Shown here one piece after another: positions 12,462 to 24,469 of a stretch of 64,000 bases of DNA (its first letter is position 1; each line of letters begins with the position of its first letter). Source of the stretch: Allodiplogaster sudhausi. Taxonomy: Eukaryota; Nematoda; Chromadorea; Rhabditida; Diplogasteridae. The stretch spans positions 540,501 to 604,500 of the forward strand of contig CALZFC010000067.1 in NCBI GenBank assembly GCA_945643635.1. The letters are read 5' to 3'. The notes under the pieces were generated by a model. It saw only the letters and a list, made by a program, of their open reading frames with translations, was not told the origin of the DNA and ran no database searches. A program made the position numbers and the translations under genes.

Positions 12462-14267
12462 ATAATTGAAAAAAAGAATAGTGTAGTAGAAATGATAATC
12501 GTTCCCTTCTTGTCGCTTGGGTCCAGTCTTCAGTGGTAATTTGTAGAAATACTTTCGGAAAAGAAAGTAAAAAATCAATGGATATACCGGATCCAATTCG
12601 CATGTGAATTGGAAGAGTGCGTATGATTGTGTTGATTGATGATTTATAGTTGCCGTCGTGGCGTGCCGTGAAGAACAACCACTCGAGTCCAGAGAACTGA
12701 AAACAAATGACGAAAACTGGCTGATGATTGAAAAAATTGATTAAAACAGTTGTAATATCGCTAGTTTTTATAAAAATGTAAATGCATGTGTAATACATAT
12801 TTGGTTTCTTTTTATTCATGTTTTTATTGAATATCTCTATTAATATTACATTAAAAAATGGGATTAAATTATACGCATCCCACAAATGAGAACATTCTAT
12901 CAGAGGTTCCGGTGTATCAATTTATTATATGAACAGTCAAGATAACTGAAACCAGCGGGTTTACGAATGTTGTTTTTCTAATCAATTTCCGCAGCAGCCC
13001 AAACCATAAAAATGTTTAAAAAAAACGCTATTTGTTTGCCTTTAAATTAAATATTAATTTGGAACCTGGAGCCGAGCATCGGCTTAAAGAAAAAAATGAT
13101 AAAAAATGCAATTTCGATATTTTATTCAATTTAAATGCATGTGTATATTTTATTTGTTTTCTTTTTGTTCGTTTTCTTTTGAATTATATGCAGCCCACAC
13201 GAGAGAACAAAGAAATCAGAGATTCCTTTGTCTCAGTTTGTTTTATGCCCTGTCAACACGACTGAAACCAGCGGGTTTGCGAATGTTGTTCTTTTTCTAC
13301 TTAATTTCAGCAGCAGACCAAACGATAAATATGTTCAAAAAGTACTCTGTTTGTTTGAGCGAAAAAATATCTTGGTGTAGAGGTTGACAAGTATAGAAAT
13401 TAAACAATTGAAAAAAGAAAGTAGCCGCATCCGGGTAAAACGTTTCCTGATTAATTGAAAGGGAAAGCCGTGTGTGAATTGATAATTCACTCGAGAAAGA
13501 AAAGGAAAGGAAACTATAGACAGGTGGTGCGAAAGAAAGAAAGAGGGCGAGAGCGAGAGACAGTGAGAAATAGTTTAATATATACGTAGAGATAGTGTGC
13601 GAGAGAGAATGAGAGAGAGAGAGAGAGAGCGAACGATCCCACTTTTTTTCGAATAAAAAAGAAAGATGAAATTGGATTTAAAAAAAGCAACAGTATAGCT
13701 ATAATTTGCTCACTGATGACTTGTGGCGTAGTGGCGTCTGAGATTGAAATTGCCCGACCGGATCTGCCCACGTTTATAGGGCCCGTTCAGGGCCGGACCT
13801 CGGTGCCAAGTTCCAAATTGAGCGAAAAAATATCGTGGTGTAGTAATTGTGGATAACATCGGCATATCAGCAAATTTATTGTTTCAATTCGTTATATGCC
13901 TTCTCAAGACAACTGAAACCAGCGGGTTTAAGAATATGGTTCTTTTCTCTTAATTTTCCTCTTGTTGCAGCAGCATCTCTAGTGCTTGCTTTACCTTCTC
14001 TGTTCAAGCAATCTTAACTGGTGGAGCAATGCATCTTTGGATTCCCTAGTCTTTGATACCTGAAATACTCTATTTGTAAGCTTAATTGACGATGCGGTTT
14101 TATTTCCTTACAATTAGAACGTTATAAATGAACGAACGCGACGGTAAATCAAAAGTTTCGAAGTCTCTATTTATTATATGCCCTGTTCGCACAGCTGAAA
14201 CCTGCGGGTTTACGAATGTTGTTTTTTTTATAATAATTTTCATCAGCAACACAAACGCTAAATATGC

Positions 14268-14559
14268 TTAAAGGAAATATCCGGGGAATAATAAACCTAG
14301 ATTTTTTTTTTCTATATGAACATGTACATTTTGGCGTAAAACATGTATGTATCCAGAAAGTTTGAGCGATTTTCTTCCATTACATTCTGAGCAATAGTAA
14401 CGTGAAAAATGGAGGGTTGAGAATTAGCTACGGTAGGTCAGAGCCGCCCTCCAATTTCACACGCTCTCTCGACCGAGCAACAGGCAACTTTATGAGCGCG
14501 CGCATTCAAACTCGTTCTCTAGCGCTACTGTAGAATTATTCGCCGGATACTTCCTTTAA
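14268..14559 (-). mobile_element. MITE with GTATCCGG termini, copy 2
   Basis: Reverse-oriented copy of the element at 12183-12461, sharing the full interior (TTGAGAATTAGCTACGGTAG, GAGCGCGCGCATTCAAACTC). The flanks read TTAAAGGA at both ends in inverted sense; the family A consensus AATATG..TTAAAAA..AATAGTCTG continues on either side. TTAA or TTTAA may be the target, but it cannot be fixed from two copies. Confidence 0.75.
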
Positions 14560-16827
14560 AAATAGTCTGTTTTGCTTGCCTAACATTAAGTATTATCTAT
14601 TAATGTTATCCAAACATTCTTTTCGAATAAAAAAGGAAGATAAAGTAGGATTTAAAAAGGAACAGCAAAGTTCCAAATTGAGCGAATAAATATCTTGGTG
14701 TAGGCGATAACAAGTATAGAGGTTCAGAAAGTTGCCGCATCAGGCAAAACGATTCCTGATTAATAGAAAGGGAAAGCTGTGGATGAATTGCTGATTTGCT
14801 CGAGAATGAAAGGGAAAATTGAGAGAGTTGGTGACGGAGAAACAAAGCGGGAGCGAGAGAGAGAAAGAGATAGCGAAAGAGCGCGAAAGAGATAATGAGA
14901 GAACGAGAGAGAGAGTTTGCGGGAGAGAAGGAGAGAGCTTAAAAGGAAAGAGAACAAAGATAAACGAGTTTGAGAGAAAGGGAGAAATTTGTTTTTCGCA
15001 TTCCCACACAGAGTCATAAAAATTCCTTCACGAGTACTACACTTGCGAAGATTTATATTAGAGATCATATATTTTTATTTCCTACATTGCGAATGCGTGA
15101 AAACACGAAAGCCGATGTCTCATTTTCTTATATGCCCTGTCATCACAACTGAAACCAGCTTGTTCACAAGCATATTTCTTTTCTCATAATTTTCTTCTTA
15201 TTGTAGGAGCAGCAGCGCAGCGATAAAGGTTTTAAAATTTTTGTTTGCTCAAAGTTAATATTGTCTATTAATGTTTCCTTTCGAATAAACAAAAAAAATA
15301 AGCTTTAAAAAAGAAACAGTACAACTATAATTTGCTTCCAGACAAATGGTGATGTAGAACCAGAGAAGGAAACTGTTAGACCGGCGATCTTTATATGGCC
15401 CTCGGCGCAAAATTCAAAATTGTTCGAAAAATATCTTGATGTAGACGTTATCAAGTCTAGACGAGATTATCATTACACCTAAAAGTTGTCGCTTTACAGA
15501 TTAACAGAAAGCTGATTCGCACTAGAATGAAAGTGAAAATATAGAGAGAGATGGAGAGAGAAATATGGAGAGTGAGAAATGGAACGAGAGACGGAGAAAG
15601 AGAGAGAGAGAGAGTGAGAGAGAGAGAGAAATAGAGGAATACATACACAGTGAGAGAGAGAATAAAAGGGAGGGATGGAGAGATGAAGGAATAGGGAGGG
15701 GAGAGAAAGAGATAGAGAGAGAGAGAAAAGAGATAACTTTAAAGGAAAGATTATAATGATAAACGAGTTTGAAACAAAGGGAGAAATTTTTTCGCATTCA
15801 CACACAGAGGCATAAAAATTCTTATACTACTAATACACTAGCGAAGATGATTGAAAATGTACATATAAAATTATTTTTTTATGATTTCTTTTTCGTATTT
15901 TAACTCTATTTACGTTTTATATTCTTTTTGTGAAAACCGTCACTCTTCTCGTTTTCTTTTCTTTCGTTCTCCGTTCATGAATTCTGAACTAATGGAAAGC
16001 TATCATCGGTTTCCCGACTCTCTGCTTCATGCAATGCTCTATTTGCCATCTGATGTGATCCCGTGGTTTTATTAATTGTAAGATTAGTGCGTTATAAAGC
16101 AGACTGCTAGATTGGCACTCCGGTGGGTTTTTAGACTTTTTGTCGATATCTCTAATAATTAAACAAAAAGAATCACGTAGTCAGAATGATGTCTTGTCTT
16201 CCGTTCTTGTCGCTTGGGTAAAGTCTTCTGATTGTGAGTAAATGGGGAAGAAAATCAATCGATAAACCGATTCTATACGTATTTTAAGAGTGTGCATCGT
16301 TACAACCATGCAAGTAAAGGGAAATAAAAACTAATGGGATATTGAGTATACACGAATGATAAATTTTAATATCATTCGTGTTTACTCAATTGAAATGCAA
16401 ATGTATACTATTATATTTTTCCTCCTATTGTAAATCGTGATTATTATTCTAAACTTCACATATGCAATTAAATTATTTACGGCCTTCCGCTAATCCTACT
16501 AATCCTACAACTGAAACTTCTACGCCTCAATCTTAACCTTCTATGTAAGCCCTGTCAGTACAACAGAAACCACCGGGTTTTATATCTATGTTTCCTTTAT
16601 CATAATTTTTCTCTTGTTTCATTAGCAGCTCAAGCAATGAAGGGTATAAAAACCATTATTTGTTTGCTTTGATATTAAATATCGTCTGTTAACGTTTTCA
16701 AATTATTCTTTTCGAATAAGAAAGTAAGGTAAAATAGGATTTAAAAAAGTTACAATATAATTATAATTTGCCCACTAATGACATGTGGTAAGGTAGCGCC
16801 AGAGATCGAAACTGCCCGACCGCATTA

Positions 16828-17029
16828 CGTTTTGTCCCCAGCAGTTTGAAGAGAATCTGATGTTTTACTAATGAACGACGTATTACACCAATTTACGGCC
16901 GATGTTCGCAGAATATATTCGCACCAAAATTAAATGAACTGAGTTTTGAGGCGTTGCGCTCGCGATGCGCGGTTTTTTTATTCCACTTAACGGCCAAGGA
17001 AAGATGACCCGATGCTACTAGGCAAAACG
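16828..17029 (+). mobile_element. Small TIR element with CGTTTTG ends, copy 1
   Basis: CGTTTTGTCCCCAGCAG on the left mirrors CTACTAGGCAAAACG on the right. The flanking family A sequence has CGACCG-CATTAC on both sides, suggesting a target duplication with drift. The interior includes TTTTGAGGCGTTGCGCTCGC, which is found inverted at about 60150. No coding capacity. Confidence 0.6.
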
Positions 17030-20000
17030 CTGTGCGACCGGCATTACACCACGTTTATAGGGCCCGTTCAGTGCCGGGCCCTTGCGCCAAGTTCCAAATT
17101 AAGCGGAGAAAAAAATCTTGGCGCAGACGTTATCAAGTGTGATTACCATTACAATTAAAGAAGTAGCTTTTCCAGAATAATAGATAGGGAAAGCCGTGTG
17201 TGAATTGCAGATTCGCTCGAGAATGAAAGTGAAAATATAGAGATGGTGATGTAGAAAGAAATAGGGAGAGAGATAAATAGAGGAATATAGAAGGAGGGAA
17301 TGAGAGAGGCAGAGAGAGAGAGAGAGAGAGCTTAAAAGAAAAGAGAACAGAGATAAACTAAATAGAAAGGAAGAAATTGCGAAAATACTTGAAAATTTAT
17401 AAAATTATATTTTTTTAATGATAACTTATTCGTATTTTAACTGAAATTGGATTTATATTCTACTGCGTTATAAAACCAGGTTGCGAAATTAGTCCTTCGC
17501 TATGACCGTCGTATTAGGATCACAATAAATATTGGTCGTTAATGCTTCTTTTTTGAATAAGAAAAAATATTAAATATAATTTTAAAAACAGTTACGTATA
17601 ATATAACTATTATTTGTTTGCAGACACATGGTGAGGTAACACCGGAGATGGAAACTGTCCTACCGGCCATGCCCACGTTTATTGGGCTCTCGGAGCCAAA
17701 AAATATCTTGGTATAGACGTTTCAAATTATAGAAGAGATTACAAAAAAAATAATAAAATAATATTTTATCATTACACCCAGAATGTTGTAGCTTTCCTGA
17801 TTAATGGAAAGGGAAGAATTGCTGCTTCGCTCGAGAATGAAAGTGAAAATATAGAGACCGAGAGACGGAGAGAGAAAGATGGAGCGAGAGAAATGGAACG
17901 AGAGACGGAGAAAGAAAGGGAGAGAGAGAGAGAGAGAATAGAGGAATATATACATACATAGAGAGAGACAGTGAGAGTGAATGAGAGAGAGGAATAGAGA
18001 GATGAAAGAATAAAGAGAGAGAGGGAGCGAGAGAGAGCTTAAATGGAAAGAGAACAAAGATAAACTAACAAGTTCGAAAAATGAAGATTTTTTTACATTC
18101 CCTATAGAGGCATAAAAATTCCTGCATGAGTACAACACATGACAAAATGATGGAGGATTTTAAAATTAAATTTTTAAGTGGTTACTTATTCATATTTTAA
18201 CTATAATTGGATTTTGTATTATTTTTGTGAAATACGTGGCTCTTCTCGTCTTATTCTCTATCCTTCGCTGTTCTTTGTGAATCTTTGCTTTGCCACCTGA
18301 CGTGATCCCTTGTTTTTACTAACAAAAAGATTAGTGAGTAATAAAGCAGAATGCTAAATTGTCACTTCGTTGAGTTTGTGAAAATTGTCGATCTCTCTAA
18401 TAATTGCAAAAAGGAATCGTATAGATAAATGATAATCGTTACCTTTTGGTCGCTTGATTCCAGTCTCAAGAGGAAATTTGTAGAATAAACGTACGGAAAA
18501 GAAAGTTTAAAAAAAACTATATTTGGTTTCTTTTATTCATTTTTTACTGACTATGTCTATTAAGATTACATTCAAAGATGCGATAAAATTATATGCAGCA
18601 GACCCATGAGAACATTATCAGAGATTTCGTTATATTAATTTCTTATATGCCCGGTCAGCATAACTGAAACCAGCGGGTTTACGAATGTTGTTTTTCTAAT
18701 CAATTTCCGCAGCAGCCCAAACCATTAAATGTTTATAAAAAACGCTATTTGTATGCCTAAAAATTAAATATTGTCTAGTAAAGTTTTGGTGATGAAAAAA
18801 AATAAAACAGGATCTAAAAAGTAAACAGAAAAATTATATTTTGTGCGTAGATATGCTGTGATATAGCGCGAGAGATCGAATATGCCCGACCCATCATGCC
18901 CACATTTATAGGGGCCCGTTTAGGGCCGAGCCTCGGCAACAAGTTCCAAATCGAGCGAAAAAAATATCTTGGTGAAAACATTACCAAGTATAGAAATGAA
19001 ACAATTGAAAAAACAACCGCATTCGGCCAAAAAGTTTCCTTATTAATAGAAAGGAAAGCCGTTTGTGAATTGTTGATTCTCACGAGAATGGAAGGGAAAA
19101 TATAGAGAGTTGATGAGGGAGAAAGAAAGAGGAAGCGAGAGACAGAGAGAGAGAGAAACAAGGATAAAGTGATGAAGGAATAGAGGGAGCGGGAGAGAAA
19201 GAGAGAGAGAGAGATAGAGGGAGAGAGAGAGATTAAAAGGAGAGAGAACATATATAAACGAGTTCTATAGAAAGCGAGAAAAAATTTTCACTTTCACAAC
19301 TAAGGCATAAAAATTCCTACACGAGTACCACACTTGCAAATATTATGGAAGATTAATAAAATAAAATTTTTTTTATGATAACTTAATAGTCTTTTAATTA
19401 CATAGATTTTATATTCTTTTAGTGAAAACAACGCTCATTGTTTTCTTCTCTAGCGCTTAATTTATGTACGTTCAACTCATAAACAAAGCTGTCAAATAAA
19501 TCTTCCGTTGAATGTATCCAATCCAGTTGGTCGCACTGATGACTGAACACTCCGCATGGTAAGCAAATTCGATATTGGCCTGACGAACAATTGATTAGAA
19601 AATTTCGATGTCATTAATTTTTATTCAATTTAATTTACATGCTTATGCACATATACTATTTGCTTTTTTTTCCTTTATAGACTATCCTCATTATTACGTA
19701 TTCAAGTAAATTATCAGCGACCACATAGAAACAATCAGAAATATCCGAAGTATCATTTGGTTATATGCCCTGTCAACACAACTGAAACCAGCGGGTTTAT
19801 TATTGCAGCACATGCGATTATGGTTTTAAAAAGAAAAAGAAAAAGTGTTTGTTTGCTAACAATAAATATTGTCTATTAATGATTCTTTCGATTAAAAAAT
19901 ATGATTAAACAAATAACAGCACAACTACATATAATTTGCTTGCCGATGCATGGTGATGTAGCACCAGAGATGGAAACTGTCCGAACAGATCTTTATATAT

Positions 20001-20419
20001 AGGGCCCTCGGCGCCAAATTCAAAATTGTGCGAACAAATATCTTGGTGTGAGTGAGAGAGATGGAAAGAGAGATTAAGGAATAGAGAGGAGAGAGAGAGA
20101 GCGCGGAAGAGAGCGTGAGCGAAGGAGAAAGGGAGAGAAAGACAGAGAGAGCGGGCGGGAGAGAGAGAGAGAGAGAGAGAGCTTAAAAAGAATGAGAACA
20201 AAGATAAACTAGTTCGAGAGAAAGGGAAAATATGTTTTTTTTTCCGAAGAGAGGCGAAAAATTCCTACACGAATACAATACTAGCAAAGTGATTGAATAT
20301 TTATCAAATCAATTTTTTTTAGATGATTGTTTATTCGTAGTTTCACTGTAATTGGATTTTATATTATTTTTGTGAAAACCGTCGCACTTCTTGTCTTCCT
20401 CTCAATCGTTTTCTATTCA

Positions 20420-21620
20420 TGCCCTCTCTATCTACCTTTCTCTCTATCCCTCACTCGCTCTCTATTTTCACTGTCACTCCCGAGAAAATTAGCTATTCAC
20501 CCAAGGCTTTCCTTTTCTGCTCATCAGGAAACTTTTTGCCCTGTTTGCGGTTGTTTTTTTTCAATAGTTTAATTTCTATACTTGGTGACGTCTTCACCAA
20601 GATCTTCGGTTACTTTTTTTTAAATTCCAATTTTATCTTTCTTTTTTTTATTCGAAGAGAATAGTATGAAAACATTAATGTGGACAATATTTAATGTGAG
20701 CAAACAAATTTTTTTTGAAACCTGTATCGCTTGTGCCGCTGCTGCAACAAGAGGAAAATTACGAGAAAAGAATCATATTTATAAACCCGCTGGTTTCAGT
20801 TGTGTTAACAGTTCATATAAGAAATTTAGTCACCGGAATTTCTGATACTCGAAAAGTCTTTGTTGCATATACAAATGTAATTTTACTGCATCTCTGAAGG
20901 TAATAGTTAGTCAATAAAACATGTACGAATACAAGTAGTGTACATATGCATTTAAATTTTTTTTAAGACTAACGACACTGCAATTTTTAATCAATTTTGT
21001 CCCTATCAGCAGCCCATTTTCGCCATTTCTTTCAGAGTTCTCTGGACTCGCGTGGTTGGCTTGCGAATGCATCCCATGGCTCGCTTATTAGGCGTCGCTG
21101 ACTTGACGACGGCAACGATGAATCATCAATACGCACTCTTGCAATTCGCAGGCGAATTGGATAGGGTTGATCCTTTGATTTTTCGATTTTGTTCCGAAAG
21201 CATTTCTCCAAATTTCCTCTGAAGACTGGAGCCACACGATACGAAAGGAACGATTATCCTTTTTTATATAAGTAAACACGATTTCTTTTAATTATCGACA
21301 GAAATTGCACAAATGAGTGAAGCAACAGTTTAGCTAAATTTTTCAAATAACACATTAATCAAGTAAAACCTCGTGTTAATATCAGGCGGCAAATTGAGCA
21401 ACAAAGAATCGGGAAAGCGAAGATATATACTAGCTCTTCACATAGAATGAAGTCAAGAACTTGAGATAGAGAAGATGAGAACGCTGGGCACAAAAAAATA
21501 AATCACTTAAAAATTTTAATTTTAGAACCCCTCATCTTCGCCTGTATTGTACTTGCAGGAAATATTATGCCTCTGTTGAAAATGTGAAAAAAATCCATTT
21601 TTATCGAACTCTCTCTTGTG
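20420..21620 (-). repeat. Inverted family A unit
   Basis: A nearly complete A unit reads in reverse. It runs from a CT-form purine tract at 20420-20470, through the inverted diagnostic block (AAACCCGCTGGTTTCAGTTG, 20782) and the CGCGTGGTTGGCTTGCGAATG block at about 21050, to a reversed CAGAGGC/GAAAATGTGAAAAA block at about 21570. Forward A sequence (TTTTCATGCATTGTGAACTAC) follows at about 21645. The left breakpoint lies within TTTTCTATTCATG at about 20420. Confidence 0.8.
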
Positions 21621-23913
21621 TTTCAAGACGTTTCTCTTACGCTCTCTTTTCATGCATTGTGAACTACTGGAGAGCCATCATCGGTTTCACGAATCTTTGC
21701 TACCTGCAATGCTGATTTTTTCACCTGTCGTGTTCCCGTGGTTCTACTAAGATAAGTGCGCAATAAAACAGGCTGCTTTATTGGCATTACGCTCATTGAA
21801 CGACTTTTTGTCGATCTCTCTAATAATTGGAAAAATAGAATCGTGTAGACAGATGATAATCGTTCCCTTCTTGTCGCTAGGGCCCAGTCTCAGAGGAAAT
21901 TTTGGGAAATACTTTCGGAAAAGACATTAAAAATCAATCGATAAATACTTTCCAAATCGCCTGCGAATTGCAAGAGTGCGTATTGATGATTCATCGTTGC
22001 CGTCGTGGCGGGCGGTCAAGTCAGCGACGTGATAAGCGAGCCATAGGATGCATTCGCAAGCCAACCACGCGAGGGCGGAGAACTGGAAATAAATGGCGAA
22101 TACTGGTTGTTAATAGGAAAAATGAAAAAAATATTGCAATATCGTAATTTTTATTCAATTGAATTGCATATTTATATACATATGCATACTATTTGACTTT
22201 CATACCTGTTTTATTGAATATATCGATAATTATTTCCATCAGAGATGTAAATTGCGCTATATCTCTAAGGGTCAAGGTCTAAATGCCCCAGGGGCCAATG
22301 TTCAATTTTGGCTTCCAGAAAATTTTGGATATTTTTCCCCAGTGACAAATGCGCATGACAAATCGGCAATTAAACGTCTCTATTTCTTATGTGCCCTGTC
22401 ATCACAACTGAAACCAGCGGGTTTATAAAAATGATTCTTTTCTAATAATTCTCCTCTTGTTGCAGCAGCGGCACAAGCGATACAGGTTTCAAAGGAAAAA
22501 AATCCCTGTTTTTTTGCCTTGATATTAAATATTATCAATTACTTTTTTCAAATATTCTTTGCGAAAAAAAGAAACACAAAATAGGATTTAAAAAGTTACA
22601 GAATAACTTAATATTGTCTATAATGTTTTAAAATATTCCTTCGAATGAAAAAGAAAGATAAGATAAGATTTTAAAAAAAAGTAACAGTATAACTAAAATT
22701 TGCTGGCTATTGTAACAGCATAACTATGTATATGCGATGATGCAGCGCCAGGGATGGAAGCTGCCAGACCGGCCCTGCCCATGTTTGCTCGGCCCGTTCA
22801 GGGCTGGGTTTACCAAATTTTAAATTGTGCGAAATAAATATCTTGGTGTAGTAGACATAAACATATATAGTTACCTGATTAATAGAAACGGGAAGCGTGG
22901 ATGAATGAAAGTGAACATATTGAGAGTTGTTGACTGAGAAAGAAAGAGGGGAGAGAAAGAGAGAAAGAGAGAGAGAGAGAGAAACAATGAAATATAGATA
23001 AAGAATGAAAGAGAGTGAGAGATAGAGAGAGAGGCATAGAAATTCCTACTCGAGTACTACACTTGCGAAGATGATGGAGGATTTATGAAATTTTATTTTT
23101 TTTAAAGGATTGCTTATTTTTTTCACTGTATTTGTATGTTATCTTCTTTTTGTGAAGAAGCCGCTGTCCTCATCTACTTCCTTTCGTTCTCTGTTCATGC
23201 ATGGTGAACTTTTTTTTTTTTAACCTGCGATGCTCAATTTGCCGCCAGAAGTGTTCCCGTGGTTTTTCTAAGATTACTTCGTAATAAAACTGGCTGCTAG
23301 ATTGGCATTACGCTCATTCCATGTCGTTATGTCGATCTATCTAATAGTTGAAAAAAGAAGACAGATGGTAATCGTTCCCTTCTTGCTGCTAGGGTACAGT
23401 CTTTATAGAAAATTTTGATAAATACTTTCGGAACAAAAACTAAAAATCAATAGATAAAAGTAAAGAATATCGTTGCCGTCCTGGCGTGCGGTCAAGTCAT
23501 TGGTCTTTCTCATGTAGTTAGATTATCGCCTTTTATGAAGATTCTATTTGAACAGCGAATACCTTCCTACAGCAGTAAGAATATTTAACAGTATAACTAT
23601 AATTTGCTCACTGCTGACATGCGTTGAGGTAGCGCCAGAGCTGGAAACTACGCTACCGAACCTGCACAACGATTACAGGGACCGTTCACGGCTAGGCCTC
23701 GGCTCCAAGTTCCAAATTAAGCAAACAAATATCTTGGTGTAGAGCATACTAAGTATAGAAATTATAATTACACCAAAAAAGACGTCGCAACCGCACAAAA
23801 AGTTTTCTGATTACAAGAAAAAGCGTGTATGAATTGCTGATTCGCCCGAGTATACTGAAAATATAGAGAGTGGGCGAGGGAGACAAAGAGAGAGATTGTG
23901 AGAGAGAGGGTAA

Positions 23914-24352
23914 GAATCAAAATATATTGTTAACCGGAACTTTATTTTGGAAACGGTTTTCATAATTAGATTCGGATTCGTTAAGCGAATCTTCTTATCT
24001 AATGAACATGTATATATATATGATAATGTCTGATTTAGCTACTTCAGTTATCAATGATAAAATCTCTTGCTTTATAATTTGGGGATGTGGGTAGAGACAA
24101 AATAATGATACAGGAGAAATTTCATTGAAAAATATTAAAAATATAATTTGTTATAAGCAAAAACTGATAACTTCTTATCAAGTGATACGAAATTATCGTT
24201 TTTTTTACAATAGAATCAGTTCACTATAAGCAAACTAACATATCATTTAAAATATTTTACACTTTCATGCAACAATAGGTATTACCGAGGATGCCTTTGG
24301 ATCCCTCCGACGCCTCCGACCCCTCCTTGGTACCATGATCCTCGGCAGGACA
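23914..24352 (-). mobile_element. Single arm of the fold-back family
   Basis: This 439 bp stretch matches the right arm of 48125-49224 from AATCAAAA...GTTAACCGG to the tip CCTTGGTACCATGATCCTCGGC, with many substitutions. No partner arm is present nearby. It lies exactly where family A ends and family B begins. Confidence 0.75.
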
Positions 24353-24469
24353 TCCACACGGTCTCCGCCTCTCGCATTGGCCCCTCCTCAATCACTCGAT
24401 CCGTTTAAGATGTCATCTGCTACCCACACTCGTTGAAAGAAAGTTTTGGCAGCAAGAATGTATGGATGT
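24353..24469. other. Junction spacer between fold-back arm and family B
   Basis: Short sequence with a CGCCTCTCGCATTGGCCCCT stretch and a short (ATGT)n run near 24465. No gene or block of either family is recognised. Confidence 0.4.

Larger units (their letters stand above)
1..23913 (+). repeat. Family A long tandem repeat array, left block
   Basis: The same ordered set of blocks recurs through this stretch. In order: a (GA)n tract, CTTAAAAGGAAAGAGAACAA, TTCGCATTCCCAAACAGAGG, TGAACTGGTGGAGAGC, GATGCTCTATTTGCCACCTG, TCTCTAATAATTGAAAAA, a CAATTCGCATGCGAATTG palindrome, GATTCATCGTTGCCGTCGTG, CAAGCCAACCACGCGAG, ATATGCCCTGTCAACACAAC followed by TGAAACCAGCGGGTTT, TTGTTGCAGCAGC, TTTCGAATAAAAAAGAAAGA, GGGCCCGTTCAGGGCC, AAATATCTTGGTGTAGACG, then the next (GA)n tract. 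A full unit would be about 1.9 kb, but most are shortened. The CCCTGTCAACACAACTGAAA block begins near 1001, 2069, 4749, 5912, 7201, 7709, 8105, 9268, 10303, 11426, 12929, 13245, 13896, 14178, 15132, 16545, 18647, 19765 and 22390, with an inverted copy at 20782-20817. No block keeps an open reading frame between copies, so I read it as non-coding satellite-like DNA. Confidence 0.85.
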